Position numbers and translations under genes: made by a program. DNA of 64,000 nt from Dongshaea marina (lineage in GTDB: Bacteria; Pseudomonadota; Gammaproteobacteria; Enterobacterales; Aeromonadaceae). Each line of letters begins with the position of its first letter. Positions within the stretch are counted from its first letter, which is position 1. The stretch spans positions 1,625,658-1,689,657 of the forward strand of contig NZ_CP028897.1 in the NCBI RefSeq assembly GCF_003072645.1, written 5' to 3'. Shown here in pieces: positions 49,203 to 58,932 of this stretch. The notes beneath the pieces are model-generated. The model was not told the DNA's origin. It saw nothing but the letters and a program-made list of their open reading frames with translations, and did no database searches.

Positions 49203-50090
49203 ATGTTGCAAGGTAGCATCGTTGCCCTTATTACCCCCATGACTGGTGACGGTCAGATTGACTACACCAGCTTGCAAAATTTAGTCGATTATCATGTTCG
49301 CAGTGGAACCCAGGCGATTGTCGCCGTGGGGACGACCGGAGAGTCGTCAACGCTGGATACCGAAGAACATATCTCAGTGGTTCGCCATGTGGTGAAATAC
49401 GCTGCAGGCCGGATACCGGTGATCGCTGGCACCGGATCGAATGATACCGCTTATGCCATTGAATTAACCCAGGCCCTCGCCAACAGCGGTGTGGTTGCCG
49501 GTTTATCGGTCACCCCCTACTACAATAAACCCTCTCAGGAGGGGCTGTATCAGCATTTTAAAACCGTTGCCGAAAGTAGCGAGCTCCCTCTCATCCTTTA
49601 TAATGTGCCGGGCCGGACCGGCTGTGACCTTCTCCCACAAACCGTGGCACGGCTGGCCGAGATCCCCAATATTATCGGGATCAAAGAGGCGACCGGTAGC
49701 CTGGAACGTCTTCAGGAGATTAAGGCCTGTTGCCCGAGTGATTTTCTGCTGTATAGCGGAGATGATGGGAGTAGCTGTGAATTTATGCTCCAGGGTGGGC
49801 ACGGTACTATCTCGGTGACGGCTAATGTTGCGGCATCACAGCTCAATACCATGTGTCAGTGTGCACTGGCGGGAGACAGAGAGCAGGCGTTGGCTGCGGA
49901 TCAGCCTCTGCGCGCTCTGCACCAGGCTCTGTTTATCGACTCGAACCCGGTTCCTATCAAGTGGGCGTGTCATGCGGTAGGCCTGGTTGCGAATGGTCAA
50001 TTAAGGTTGCCTCTGGTTTCTCTGGCACAGGACAAGGTCCCTGAGCTGGAGCGGGCGTTAGAGTCGGCAGGAGTGAAAGTAGGTGAATAA
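49203..50090 (+). CDS. dapA: 4-hydroxy-tetrahydrodipicolinate synthase
   Basis: The 295-residue TIM-barrel protein has the Schiff-base Lys161 (G-I-K-E-A-T-G), the Tyr133 of I-L-Y-N-V-P-G-R-T-G, and T-T-G-E-S near 44-48. It condenses pyruvate with aspartate semialdehyde, the first step to diaminopimelate. It overlaps bamC by 8 bp. With dapE at 21613 the window carries two steps of the pathway. Confidence 0.96.
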   Translation: MLQGSIVALITPMTGDGQIDYTSLQNLVDYHVRSGTQAIVAVGTTGESSTLDTEEHISVVRHVVKYAAGRIPVIAGTGSNDTAYAIELTQALANSGVVAGLSVTPYYNKPSQEGLYQHFKTVAESSELPLILYNVPGRTGCDLLPQTVARLAEIPNIIGIKEATGSLERLQEIKACCPSDFLLYSGDDGSSCEFMLQGGHGTISVTANVAASQLNTMCQCALAGDREQALAADQPLRALHQALFIDSNPVPIKWACHAVGLVANGQLRLPLVSLAQDKVPELERALESAGVKVGE

Positions 50091-51156
50091 TAAAAAACAG
50101 TGTTTGCAACTGGCGGCTGCCGGAGTGCTTGCGATCATCGGGGTGAGCGGCTGTAGCTCCAGCCATGATCTGTCGCAGGCGACAGGCTCGACGGAGTATC
50201 TCAATGCCAAGCTGGATACCCAACCCTTTGTGGTACCAACTGGCCTGCAGGCTCCGCAGTTTAATACCCGCTACTATATTCCCGCGGCTGCTGCAGGCAC
50301 ATCAAAAGAGCCAGTCGGTAAGAGTGTCAATATTGAACCGCCGGTCCAGCTGCTACCTGTCGTTAGTGGAAGCCGGGTGGGTCAATCACAAAGTGGAGCC
50401 CTGGTCTGGTACAGCAGCACTCAAAGCATCTCTGAGCTAAGTGATACCCTGTGGTCGCTGATGCAGCAAACTCTGAAGGTAACCGACAGCAGCTCTGGGA
50501 AACAGGACTATTCACTGGCAACCCCCTGGATTAAATCCTATACCGTACAGCACAACCAGGTTCGCTCAAAGTTTAAGGTGGCTCTCAAGAGTCAGCCGGA
50601 TCTGCACCGGGTTGGCGTTGAGCTCACCACAGTGGCGGCCGAAGTTTTCCAAAAAGGGTCCTGGCAGGGGATCTCTGTCAATGATTATGCTGCCCTGCAG
50701 CAGCGTAACACTTTGATGAATCAGCTTGCGTTTAACTATCAGAATCGATTGAACCAGCAGCTTCTTAAGGCGGCCAGTGGCAGCATTAAGGTGCAGGCGG
50801 GCAAAGATAGCAGTGAGCTCAACGCCTGGATCGCCGATGCTCCTTATGAGGTGGTGTGGAACCGTCTTGAGCACCTGCTGCCGGCCCTTGGTTTTACCGT
50901 AACCCAGGCTCAGCAATCTCTGGGCGAGTTCAAGCTCGAATACAAGGGCAGTTCCTTGTTTAGTAGTGACAAGGGTAAGCCGCTATCGGCTCTTGATTCA
51001 GGTAAGTACCGCTTGCTGCTCGGCGATCTCGGGCAGAAGACCTCGATGACCCTGTTTAGTAAGGAGTCGACGCCGCTCAAGGCTGAGACCTTCGATAAGC
51101 TGACCCCGACCGTGGTTAGCGCATTTGCAAAGCAAAATAGCATTAAGCATCAGTAA
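50083..51156 (+). CDS. bamC: Outer-membrane assembly lipoprotein BamC (NlpB)
   Basis: The 357-residue precursor has a lipoprotein signal with lipobox V-S-G-C (Cys24), then an unstructured stretch and two helix-grip domains typical of BamC. It belongs to the BAM complex that inserts beta-barrel proteins. The dapA-bamC-purC order is the classical one in gammaproteobacteria. Confidence 0.93.
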   Translation: MNNKKQCLQLAAAGVLAIIGVSGCSSSHDLSQATGSTEYLNAKLDTQPFVVPTGLQAPQFNTRYYIPAAAAGTSKEPVGKSVNIEPPVQLLPVVSGSRVGQSQSGALVWYSSTQSISELSDTLWSLMQQTLKVTDSSSGKQDYSLATPWIKSYTVQHNQVRSKFKVALKSQPDLHRVGVELTTVAAEVFQKGSWQGISVNDYAALQQRNTLMNQLAFNYQNRLNQQLLKAASGSIKVQAGKDSSELNAWIADAPYEVVWNRLEHLLPALGFTVTQAQQSLGEFKLEYKGSSLFSSDKGKPLSALDSGKYRLLLGDLGQKTSMTLFSKESTPLKAETFDKLTPTVVSAFAKQNSIKHQ

Positions 51157-51163
51157 TTTCATT

Positions 51164-51189
51164 AATGGGGCGTTTCGCCCCATTTTTTT
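51164..51189 (+). terminator. dapA-bamC terminator
   Basis: A perfect 9-bp stem (51164-51172 with 51176-51184) is followed by a run of T up to 51189. Confidence 0.9.
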
Positions 51190-51270
51190 ACCCCCCAAAA
51201 AGCTGGTTATTCGCGGGTGACAGGTTTTGCCTGTGATGATTAGCATGAAATTGTATATAGGACGCTTCTT

Positions 51271-52374
51271 ATGAGTCTTGCAGATAAAGTTTTGGCCGTG
51301 AATGACGATTTGCCGATCCGAACCGAGCTACCGGTTCACAGCGGCAAGGTCCGTAGTGTCTACTGGCTGACCGAGGCGGATAGCCGTCGCCTGATCCAGG
51401 AGAAAAACTACGATGTTCCCGCTGATACCCCATTGGCGATCATGGTGATCAGTGACCGGATCTCTGCGTTTGATTGCATCTGGCATGGCGAAGGTGGAAT
51501 GAATGGAGTTCCGGGCAAGGGCGCAGCCCTTAATGCGATCTCCAATCACTGGTTCGAGCTGTTCCGCGATAAGGGACTGGCCGATAGCCACATCCTGGAT
51601 ATTCCCCATCCGTTGGTGTGGATCGTGCAAAAGGCTAAGCCTGTGATGATTGAGGCGATCTGCCGCCGTTATATCACCGGCTCTATGTGGCGCTCCTATG
51701 AGAAGGGAGAGCGTGAGTTCTGTGGCATCGAGCTCCCAGAGGGACTGGGAAGAGATCAGGAGCTTCCCGAGCTTTTAATCACTCCCTCAACTAAGGGCAT
51801 TCTCAAGGGGATCCCAGGGGTTCCCGAGGCGGATGATGTGAACATCACCCGTGACAATATTGAGCAGAACTACCAGGCCTTTAACTTCCAGAGCAAGCAG
51901 GATATCGATACCTACGAGAAGCTACTCAAAGAGGGCTTTGATGTGATCTCTGAGGCTCTGGCGCAGATCGATCAGATCTTTGTCGATACCAAGTTTGAGT
52001 TTGGTTATGTGAAGGACAAGAGCGGCCAGCAGAAGTTGATCTACATGGATGAGGTTGGAACTCCTGACTCCTCACGGATCTGGGATGGCCCGTTGTACCG
52101 AGAAGGGAAGGTGGTTGAGAACTCAAAGGAGCAGTTCCGCCAGCTGTTGCTCAATCACTTCCCGGATCCGGATATCCTGCTCAACAAAGAGCGGATGGCT
52201 GAGCGCAGTGCCCTCGCCAGGGATAATGCGCTGCCGACCGAGGTGCTGATGAAGGTGTCTGAGATCTACTGCGGCATTGCCGAGAAGATCACCGGAAGGA
52301 CCCTGGAGCTCTCAGACAATCCAAAGGCAGAGATCATCGAGATCCTCAGCAGTCAGTATCAGTTGATTGATTAA
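51271..52374 (+). CDS. purC: SAICAR synthetase, long form
   Basis: The 367-residue enzyme carries the SAICAR synthetase motifs [20 protein letters not shown] and the conserved D-E[10 protein letters not shown]. It is longer than the 237-residue E. coli enzyme and belongs to the long class found in Vibrio and Shewanella relatives. It performs step 8 of purine synthesis. It has its own upstream region and terminator. Confidence 0.95.
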   Translation: MSLADKVLAVNDDLPIRTELPVHSGKVRSVYWLTEADSRRLIQEKNYDVPADTPLAIMVISDRISAFDCIWHGEGGMNGVPGKGAALNAISNHWFELFRDKGLADSHILDIPHPLVWIVQKAKPVMIEAICRRYITGSMWRSYEKGEREFCGIELPEGLGRDQELPELLITPSTKGILKGIPGVPEADDVNITRDNIEQNYQAFNFQSKQDIDTYEKLLKEGFDVISEALAQIDQIFVDTKFEFGYVKDKSGQQKLIYMDEVGTPDSSRIWDGPLYREGKVVENSKEQFRQLLLNHFPDPDILLNKERMAERSALARDNALPTEVLMKVSEIYCGIAEKITGRTLELSDNPKAEIIEILSSQYQLID

Positions 52375-52396
52375 ATCGACTCAACACTCTTAAAAT

Positions 52397-52418
52397 GGCG
52401 CCGCGAGGCGCCTTTTTT
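52397..52418 (+). terminator. purC terminator
   Basis: The 6-bp stem GGCGCC (52397-52402 with 52407-52412) with GCGA loop is followed by T6. Confidence 0.9.
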
Positions 52419-52439
52419 ATATGTGTCGTGGGGGGCTGG

Positions 52440-52640
52440 TTTGTGCCTTCGGCACAGGAGCCGGCGGCGCCTTACTTTTGTATCGTCAAAAGTAAGCAAA
52501 ATCTCACTCCGAAACGATGCGCCCTATATCCCTATAGGCTTCCCCAGTTCAGCATCCTGCTTCTCGCTTTATAGCTGCGCAATTCCGCCCCGACATCGGC
52601 CTGCGTGGCTCGGCGTCTATGCCTCGAAGAAGCAATGGCT
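52440..52640. repeat. Mosaic intergenic repeat module
   Basis: A TGCCTTCGGCA hairpin, a perfect 10-bp hairpin of CTTACTTTTG with CAAAAGTAAG (about 52471-52496), and an ATCCCT-loop hairpin make up this stretch. They resemble components of blocks 1-3. No gene is supported. Confidence 0.55.
52523..52538. repeat. ATCCCT-loop hairpin
   Basis: The stem CCTAT/ATAGG (52523-52527 with 52534-52538) closes ATCCCT. Confidence 0.7.
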
Positions 52641-52731
52641 GCCAATTTGGCATAACCAATTAATACTTGATGGATATTTCAAATCTATACTAAGCTACAG
52701 TTTTGTAGGCCTATAATCTTAGAAGTTTCTT

Positions 52732-53187
52732 ATGGAATATAACTACGAATTATATATAAAAGAATCGAATACACTGCTTCCAGTGTTGGAGGGAGCATGT
52801 GTGAAAACCATACTCATAAATGTAGTTGATCCTGAGTTTAATGTAGTTTACTTGGAGACAGATAAAGGAGTGTTCTCCTTACAAGGAGAAATGGGTGGTG
52901 AGTACTTAGGTGTTCATCGTAGATCCGAGCTTCCTGAAATAACAAATCAAGATGGCTGCATTATATGCAAGCATCAGCCTTTCAACATGTTTGAAGGAAA
53001 AACTATTTCTCAGGCTAGGCAGATAGGAGCCGCGTGGCATGGACATGGATATGAATTTAATTTCGAGGGAGTATTTAATAGAACGATGATTGTTCAGTCA
53101 ATATATTGTGGAGCTCAGCCTAAGGGATTGGGAGACTGTCTTCGCCTTGGAGTTGGATACTATGAAAACGAATGGAGAAAAATTTAG
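52732..53187 (+). CDS. Hypothetical protein, 151 residues
   Basis: The AT-rich gene follows a repeat module and has only a weak ribosome site. The protein is soluble and acidic, rich in beta-type segments (VKTILINVVDPEFNVVYLETDKGVFSL) with Cys pairs at C-I-I-C and later. It has no signal peptide. I recognise no family. Small solitary genes of this kind beside repeats are often immunity proteins or other accessory genes, but nothing here proves it. Confidence 0.55.
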   Translation: MEYNYELYIKESNTLLPVLEGACVKTILINVVDPEFNVVYLETDKGVFSLQGEMGGEYLGVHRRSELPEITNQDGCIICKHQPFNMFEGKTISQARQIGAAWHGHGYEFNFEGVFNRTMIVQSIYCGAQPKGLGDCLRLGVGYYENEWRKI

Positions 53188-53271
53188 CAAGTAAATCAGG
53201 AAGTAGGATGTTCTTGATTCTTTTAGCTTATAGTGACTTCAATTCTGCTATGAGTCTTGATGAGGTGAAAT

Positions 53272-53371
53272 ATGGGTAACGAAAAGTACAACCTCTATCT
53301 TAAAGATTTAGGGAAATAATGAATATGTCCGAGAGGCTATAAGTGAATATATAGAATCCGGCGGTATTTGA
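53272..53371 (+). pseudogene. Broken small gene
   Basis: ATG 53272 gives MGNEKYNLYLKDLGK and a stop; the +1 frame continues NNEYVREAISEYIESGGI to TGA 53369. A single-base change joins them into a peptide of about 33 residues, probably the start of a longer lost gene. A GAGG site lies upstream. Confidence 0.35.
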
Positions 53372-53600
53372 CATCCGTTGCTGATGGCTGGTTTCACCAT
53401 CAGCGGCACGCTGTAAATCCATCCCGAGGATCTCTACTGCCCTGGCTATCATCCCTGATAGCCGGGGCAGTAACCATATTTCACACGCTCAATGGCTCAG
53501 TGATCCATCTCACCCCAGTGTCCAGGAGGTTGGAGGTGCTGAAGGCCACATCTTAACTTCGAATAACCGATCTGAGACATGACTCAAAATATGTGCCGTG
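53372..53600. repeat. Repeat stretch related to family 2
   Basis: The stretch from 53375 to 53600 holds CCGTTGCTGATGG..., a very long hairpin at 53435-53472 and the end phrase GATCTGAGACATGAC, shared with 40870-40900 and the complement of 60498-60515. No gene is supported. Confidence 0.55.
53435..53472. repeat. Long ATCCCT-loop hairpin
   Basis: A 16-bp stem (53435-53450 with 53457-53472, one G-T pair) closes ATCCCT. It is the longest of the set. Confidence 0.8.
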
Positions 53601-53695
53601 AGTCGCTTCAACCTGGCTCGGACCTCATTTATTGCAACGGCGCGCAACAAAGCCCACAATCAAACGTGACAGTGAACTTTTGAGCAGGTAAGCGG

Positions 53696-54517
53696 ATGAA
53701 TAATAAATCATTGATATTCATCACCCTGATTTGCAGTTTAATGAGCTCTGGTTGCAAATATGTGATCAACGCAATGGCATTTCATCCTGACACCAGAAAT
53801 ACGCTACCTTCGGGCTTACTTCCAAAAAATGTCGAGGAAGTTTCTATCGACACAAGTGATCATCTAAAGATAGAGGGTTATTTTATTCCGGATCTGAAAT
53901 CAGACAAAATCCTCCTCTATTTTCATGGCAATGCCGGTAACATAAGTCATCGACTAGATGATCTGCTGCAGCTCCATCGGATGGGGATCAATGTATTAGG
54001 GATCGGTTATCGCGGCTATGGAAAAAGCCAGGGAGAACCAAGCGAAGAGGGGATCTATATCGATGGAAGCTCTGCTTTCCACTATGCTGTTCAGCAACTC
54101 GGGTTTAAGGCGGAAAATATCTACATCTTAGGGCGCTCTATCGGCACCACGGTGGCGGTGAATACGGCTCAAAACAAAGAGATAAGAGGACTAATCCTGA
54201 TTACCCCTCTGACCAGCGCGAAGGATTATGCTCAATCTGGTGGACTGAGTGCTGTCTCATTTCTGGCAGGAGATTCATTTGACAATATCGGTAAAATCGA
54301 AAATATCTTATCCCCGGTACTGATCGTCCATGGAGATAGAGACTCAGTGATCCCAATTCATCTGGGTAAGAAACTATTCAATAAGATAAAAGCAAACAAA
54401 GAGTTTATCGAGATAGATGGTGCTGGCCACAATAACTTATCAACCACCTACGCAAAAAGTTACTGGTCAGTGATCCAGGGTTTTATCGATAAGAACAACC
54501 AAAATAATCTCGACTAA
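53696..54517 (+). CDS. Alpha/beta hydrolase lipoprotein (BEM46/YfhR-like)
   Basis: The 273-residue protein begins with a lipoprotein signal (lipobox S-S-G-C, Cys20). The hydrolase core has H-G-N-A-G-N, the nucleophile Ser148 in G-R-S-I-G-T, Asp216 in H-G-D-R-D-S-V-I-P and His245 in G-A-G-H-N-N. It resembles the BEM46/YfhR group of serine hydrolases. Substrates are unknown. It is a single gene between a repeat stretch and a convergent small gene. Confidence 0.88.
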   Translation: MNNKSLIFITLICSLMSSGCKYVINAMAFHPDTRNTLPSGLLPKNVEEVSIDTSDHLKIEGYFIPDLKSDKILLYFHGNAGNISHRLDDLLQLHRMGINVLGIGYRGYGKSQGEPSEEGIYIDGSSAFHYAVQQLGFKAENIYILGRSIGTTVAVNTAQNKEIRGLILITPLTSAKDYAQSGGLSAVSFLAGDSFDNIGKIENILSPVLIVHGDRDSVIPIHLGKKLFNKIKANKEFIEIDGAGHNNLSTTYAKSYWSVIQGFIDKNNQNNLD

Positions 54518-54575
54518 CTGCTCGAATGTTTTGGCCTTACTGAATGAAATTTTTCTTGAAGGACAGAAGGTCCCA

Positions 54576-54962
54576 TCAACCTTTGCAGGGAAAGGCTTCC
54601 TCCATAGAGCTCATCACGGCATAAAAAGCGGGGTAGTTTTGAGTCTGAGGATGGGCCTTGAGGTAGTTGAGGCTGATATGTGCAGCCTGGCCGGTGGTCA
54701 TCTCTTTGGGGAAGCAGTAGCTCGTGTTGTAGCCATGAGATACGGCCATCAGTTGGGTCATCGCCTTGATAAACCCGGCACAAAACCCGTACTCGATATC
54801 GCTTCCGGTTTTATTACCATCAATATAGTTCTGTACTAATCCCTTGCAGGAGACAAGTAGCCCTTTTCCGGTACCATCCATGCTTTGTACCAGCTCCGAG
54901 CCGTGGCCGGCGGTCGGTAACAGCAGGGTCGAGAGCAACACAATCATCTTGAGGTAATCCAT
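54576..54962 (-). CDS. Rap1a/Tai-like immunity family protein
   Basis: From MDYLKMIVLLSTLLLP (54962) the 128-residue precursor has a signal peptide ending near GHGS, and then C-K-G-L-V-Q-N-Y, G-F-C-A-G-F-I-K-A, Y-C-F-P-K-E-M-T-T-G-Q-A and a C-terminal L-K-A-H-P-Q...A-F-P-C. This cysteine pattern is that of the Rap1a/Tai immunity domain, which blocks peptidoglycan amidase effectors of type VI secretion in the periplasm. No effector gene or secretion gene is adjacent, so it is an orphan. Confidence 0.75.
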   Translation of the reverse strand: MDYLKMIVLLSTLLLPTAGHGSELVQSMDGTGKGLLVSCKGLVQNYIDGNKTGSDIEYGFCAGFIKAMTQLMAVSHGYNTSYCFPKEMTTGQAAHISLNYLKAHPQTQNYPAFYAVMSSMEEAFPCKG

Positions 54963-55278
54963 CGGTAGTTCCACTTGAGCCATCTCAATTTTTATAAGTG
55001 TAGATAGGGTTGGGAGGAGGGGCCATCTGGCTGTAACAAAATGACCTCATAGCTCGCGGACTTGTACCTTCGCCACCAGTGCCGGTCGACGGTCTCGGGT
55101 AAAGGCCTTTTCTCAGCATCTGGTCTTTTACGGCATCGATAGCGCCTGCATGCCAGAAGTACCCTGGTCGCCCTTGATGGGATGAAATTTCTTAGGTTGA
55201 AAAAAATTTGCATCCTTTTGGGACCTCGTTCGTTTACCTCTATGCAAGGTGAATAACCAATACATTGAGGTGAGAGAA
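54963..55278. other. Upstream region of arsD, no gene seen
   Basis: The 316-bp gap between the divergent immunity and arsD genes has no supported frame. The arsenic operon promoter must lie here, since arsR is at the far end. No ArsR-type palindrome could be recognised by eye. Confidence 0.4.
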
Positions 55279-55641
55279 ATGCCGAAAATTGAAATTTTTG
55301 AACCCGCCGGTTGCTGTGCAACGACAAGTGCAGTGATTGCCGAGGAGTCTATTAAATTCAATGTTGATATTGAGTGGGCCAAAAGAAATAACATTGATAT
55401 TAAGCGTTATAGCCTGTCTAAAAACCCGCAGATATTTGTTAATAACCCGGTAGTCAGTAAATATCTGCGAAACTTTGGCGCAGAATCACTACCTGTCTCA
55501 TTACTTGATGGAAATATTGTTCAGTCAGGACAGCTTCCAGCCCGTTCAGACATAGCTCGTTGGGCGGGTATTTCCGTTAATGATGAGGAGTTCGTTTATG
55601 GTGATATTCCACCTTGTTGCTGCACTCCCAGACTACCCTAA
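55279..55641 (+). CDS. arsD: Arsenite metallochaperone ArsD
   Basis: The start MPKIEIFEPAGCC at 55279 has GAGG upstream. The 120-residue protein has Cys12-Cys13, the pair that binds As(III), and a C-terminal triple Cys C-C-C. ArsD delivers arsenite to ArsA. It is the first gene of the arsenic operon. Confidence 0.92.
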   Translation: MPKIEIFEPAGCCATTSAVIAEESIKFNVDIEWAKRNNIDIKRYSLSKNPQIFVNNPVVSKYLRNFGAESLPVSLLDGNIVQSGQLPARSDIARWAGISVNDEEFVYGDIPPCCCTPRLP

Positions 55642-55666
55642 TTTACGTTTATTGATGGTGAAATAA

Positions 55667-57430
55667 ATGAATATTAAATTCCTTGATAATGTACCGCCCT
55701 TTATTTTTTTTACCGGAAAAGGTGGAGTAGGAAAAACATCTTTAGCTTGTTCAACGGCGGTAAATCTCGCGGATAAGAATAAGAGAGTTCTACTTGTAAG
55801 CACCGATCCGGCTTCAAACGTTGGCCAGGTCTTTGATCAAAAGATTGGGCACAAGATCACTTCAATCGACTCAGTGAACAACCTATCTGCAATTGAGGTT
55901 GATCCCATGGTTGCGGCGCAGGATTATCGTAACCGGGTGCTTAATCCAGTGAAGGACCTACTGCCAGCCGATGTTGTAGATAGTATCGAAGAGCAACTAT
56001 CGGGGTCTTGCACCACTGAAATTGCCGCTTTTGATGAGTTCACCGGGCTCCTGACAAATGAGGATATTCGCCAGAAGTATGACCATATTGTATTTGATAC
56101 GGCCCCCACGGGTCACACGATCCGGATGCTTGAGCTACCTGGAGCATGGACGGGTTATCTTGAAGCAAACCCCGAGGCGGCCGCAAATCTAGGGCCTCTG
56201 GTTGGTCTTGAAAAGCAACAAGACCAATATTCAGATGCCGTTAAAGCATTGTCCGATGCCAATCAGACTCGGTTGGTTCTGGTCGCGCGAGCTCAATCAT
56301 CCACGCTTAAGGAGGTGTCTCACACACATGATGAGCTTTCACAGATTGGCCTGAAGTCACAGCATCTGGCGATCAATGGTGTGCTTCCACCACAAGCTGC
56401 CGAGAACGATCTCCTGGCCAGGAGTATCATGGCTCGTGAAGAAAGAGCCATCAGTCAAATGCCAGAAAACCTGGCTGCGCTTCCGCGGACTCTGCTGCCA
56501 TTGAAACCTTTTAATATGGTTGGTCTGGAAGCTCTAAGGCGACTGCTCAGTGGTGAAGCAGATATCGTATCCGCCGTTGAAGCGCCCGCTCTCTCTGATA
56601 TTGAGCTTCCGAAGCTGGACTCTCTTGTGGATGAGCTGAGCCTTGATGGTAAGGGGCTTATCATGACAATGGGTAAAGGCGGGGTTGGTAAGACAACCGT
56701 TGCAGCATCGCTCGCTGTTTCATTGGCTCAACGTGGTCATAAAGTTCATCTGACAACATCCGATCCCGCAGCACATCTGTCATACACGATTGAAGATACG
56801 CTCGATAACCTGAAGGTAAGCCGTATCGATCCTAAGGTCGAGACCGAAAAGTATCGTCAGTTTGTTCTTGATAATCAGGGCAAGGATTTAGATGAAGAGG
56901 GGTTGGCGGTACTGGAAGAGGATCTTCGATCACCATGTACCGAGGAGATTGCTGTATTCCAGGCATTTTCGCGGATTATTGAAGAGTCGAATGATCATTT
57001 TGTTGTCATGGATACTGCACCCACAGGGCATACACTGCTATTGCTTGATTCGACAGGGGCGTATCACCGGGAGATGACCCGCCAGATGGGGGAGATAGAA
57101 AATAATACGATCACCCCGATGATGCAGCTTCAAGACCCGGATAAAACCAAGGTGATTATTGTGACCCTGGCCGAGACGACTCCGGTGTTGGAGGCGGCCA
57201 ATCTTCAGCGTGACTTGCGTCGAGCTAAGATAGAGCCCTGGGCCTGGGTGGTGAACAATAGCATCGCGGCGGCTCAGGTGTCATCGCAGTTTCTGATCAC
57301 CCGTGCCAACAGGGAGCTCCCCCTGATTGAGGAAGTGAAACAAGAGTACGCTACTCGTACAGCTCTTATTCCTCAGCAAAGTGAAGAGCCGGTGGGTGTA
57401 TTTTCACTAGAAGCCCTTTCCAAAATCTAA
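55667..57430 (+). CDS. arsA: Arsenite-transporting ATPase ArsA
   Basis: The 587-residue protein is a tandem of two ATPase halves. Each half has a P-loop G-K-G-G-V-G-K-T (near 17-24 and 337-344) and the signature D-T-A-P-T-G-H-T. It drives arsenite efflux with a membrane partner. The partner here is of the ACR3 type rather than ArsB. The linker between halves is normal in length. Confidence 0.94.
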   Translation: MNIKFLDNVPPFIFFTGKGGVGKTSLACSTAVNLADKNKRVLLVSTDPASNVGQVFDQKIGHKITSIDSVNNLSAIEVDPMVAAQDYRNRVLNPVKDLLPADVVDSIEEQLSGSCTTEIAAFDEFTGLLTNEDIRQKYDHIVFDTAPTGHTIRMLELPGAWTGYLEANPEAAANLGPLVGLEKQQDQYSDAVKALSDANQTRLVLVARAQSSTLKEVSHTHDELSQIGLKSQHLAINGVLPPQAAENDLLARSIMAREERAISQMPENLAALPRTLLPLKPFNMVGLEALRRLLSGEADIVSAVEAPALSDIELPKLDSLVDELSLDGKGLIMTMGKGGVGKTTVAASLAVSLAQRGHKVHLTTSDPAAHLSYTIEDTLDNLKVSRIDPKVETEKYRQFVLDNQGKDLDEEGLAVLEEDLRSPCTEEIAVFQAFSRIIEESNDHFVVMDTAPTGHTLLLLDSTGAYHREMTRQMGEIENNTITPMMQLQDPDKTKVIIVTLAETTPVLEAANLQRDLRRAKIEPWAWVVNNSIAAAQVSSQFLITRANRELPLIEEVKQEYATRTALIPQQSEEPVGVFSLEALSKI

Positions 57431-57489
57431 GTAGTCAGAGGGCTGGTTTTTATGCCAGCCCGGTTCAGAACAGTTTATATAAAATATAG

Positions 57490-58593
57490 GTGATTGTTAT
57501 GAGTGGTTTTTCAAACAAGATAGGAGGGGGGATATTAGGTTATTTGACCCGTTACCTATCCGTATTAGTTGCTGCAGGAATTGTAGTTGGTGTCATCTTA
57601 GCTTATGCATTTCCAAACATTAAGTCGTTCTGGGAATATTTCACCTATGACGGTGTTAATATACCATTGGCAGCGATGCTCATCATAATGTTGTTTCCAT
57701 CATTTGCCAAAGTTGATTATTCGCAAATGGGGCGGGTATTCAGGGATAGAAAAGCATTAGCTCTTTCTATTATTTTTAACTGGGTCTTTGGACCTATCCT
57801 GATGTTTGCTTTGGCTATGTTGACTTTGCAGTCGCTGCCACACTATTTAACTGGGTTGATTCTGATAGGTTTGGCACGCTGTATTGCCCTGGTTATTACC
57901 TGGACTGAGTTGGGACATGGGGATGCAGAGTTCACCACAGGAGTGGTGGCGGTCAACTCTGTGTTGACCATTATTCTGTATCCTATCTATACATATATTT
58001 TCCTGGGGATACTGGCTCCGATGTTTGGATTCCATGCCCTGAGCGTTCAAGCAGACATGATGAGTGTTGCTACAAACGTATTCGTATATACTGGAATACC
58101 ATTTATCTTGGCAATCATTGTGCGCTATACACTGATCGGTGCAAAGGGGATCGAATGGTATGACAGTAAATTTGTGCCAAAAGCACTGTTGGGAATTTTT
58201 ATTGGCCTGTTCGTGATGATCGTAATTATGTTCTCCATGCAGGGGAAAGCGATTGCTGCCGATCCATTAACTCTGGTTCATGTTGCGATACCCTTGTTCC
58301 TGTATTTCATAATTATCTTTACAGTTGCATTTATTGTTTCAAAAAATGCAGGTTACAACTATGAAATGACATCGGCTTTTGCAATGACTAGCGCGTCTAA
58401 CAATTTCGAGCTGGCCCTGGCGGCTGCAGTCGCAACTTTTGGTATCTACTCTCCGGAAGCTGTTACCGCGACTATTGGTCCCCTGATTGAAATACCTACC
58501 ATCCTGTTGTTGTTGAAAATATCATCCGTCATCAGGCACAGATATATTGACACACCCTGGGTCACTCGTAAGTCTGAGTTATTGACGAGTTAA
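57490..58593 (+). CDS. acr3: Arsenite efflux permease ACR3
   Basis: The 367-residue membrane protein has about 10 segments and the ACR3 signature G-L-A-R-C-I-A-L-V with the conserved Cys, followed by V-V-A-V-N-S. It exports As(III). The start MIVMSGFSN or the ATG three codons on are both possible. It follows arsA by 59 bp and ends at a terminator. Confidence 0.92.
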   Translation: MIVMSGFSNKIGGGILGYLTRYLSVLVAAGIVVGVILAYAFPNIKSFWEYFTYDGVNIPLAAMLIIMLFPSFAKVDYSQMGRVFRDRKALALSIIFNWVFGPILMFALAMLTLQSLPHYLTGLILIGLARCIALVITWTELGHGDAEFTTGVVAVNSVLTIILYPIYTYIFLGILAPMFGFHALSVQADMMSVATNVFVYTGIPFILAIIVRYTLIGAKGIEWYDSKFVPKALLGIFIGLFVMIVIMFSMQGKAIAADPLTLVHVAIPLFLYFIIIFTVAFIVSKNAGYNYEMTSAFAMTSASNNFELALAAAVATFGIYSPEAVTATIGPLIEIPTILLLLKISSVIRHRYIDTPWVTRKSELLTS

Positions 58594-58601
58594 CCTCCAT
58601 A

Positions 58602-58631
58602 CCCACCAGGTTGTTGCCCGGTGGGTTTTTT
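58602..58631 (+). terminator. Terminator of the arsDA-acr3 operon
   Basis: The stem CCCACC (58602-58607) pairs with GGTGGG (58620-58625), followed by T6. Confidence 0.85.
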
Positions 58632-58932
58632 CACTCTCTTCGGAGTGGAGGGTGTACCAGCTGGCTGCTATCGATCATGGTAGATTCGCAATCTTCTCAT
58701 TAGCCTGGCACTTTTGGATGTGGCGTCAAATAGCACTTTCCCCCAGCAGCAGAGCCGCTGTGAGTATTCTGCGCCGCCATTGCCAGCTGGTCGACCTCAC
58801 AATAGGGACTCTTCTCACAACCTTCTCTTTTCCTAAAACTGATTATTTATCATAACCTTAGCTTGAGCTCCCGAGAGCTATTTAAGATAGATCTGGCGCT
58901 GGCTTGTATATAACAGAGAACAAGGAGCACTG

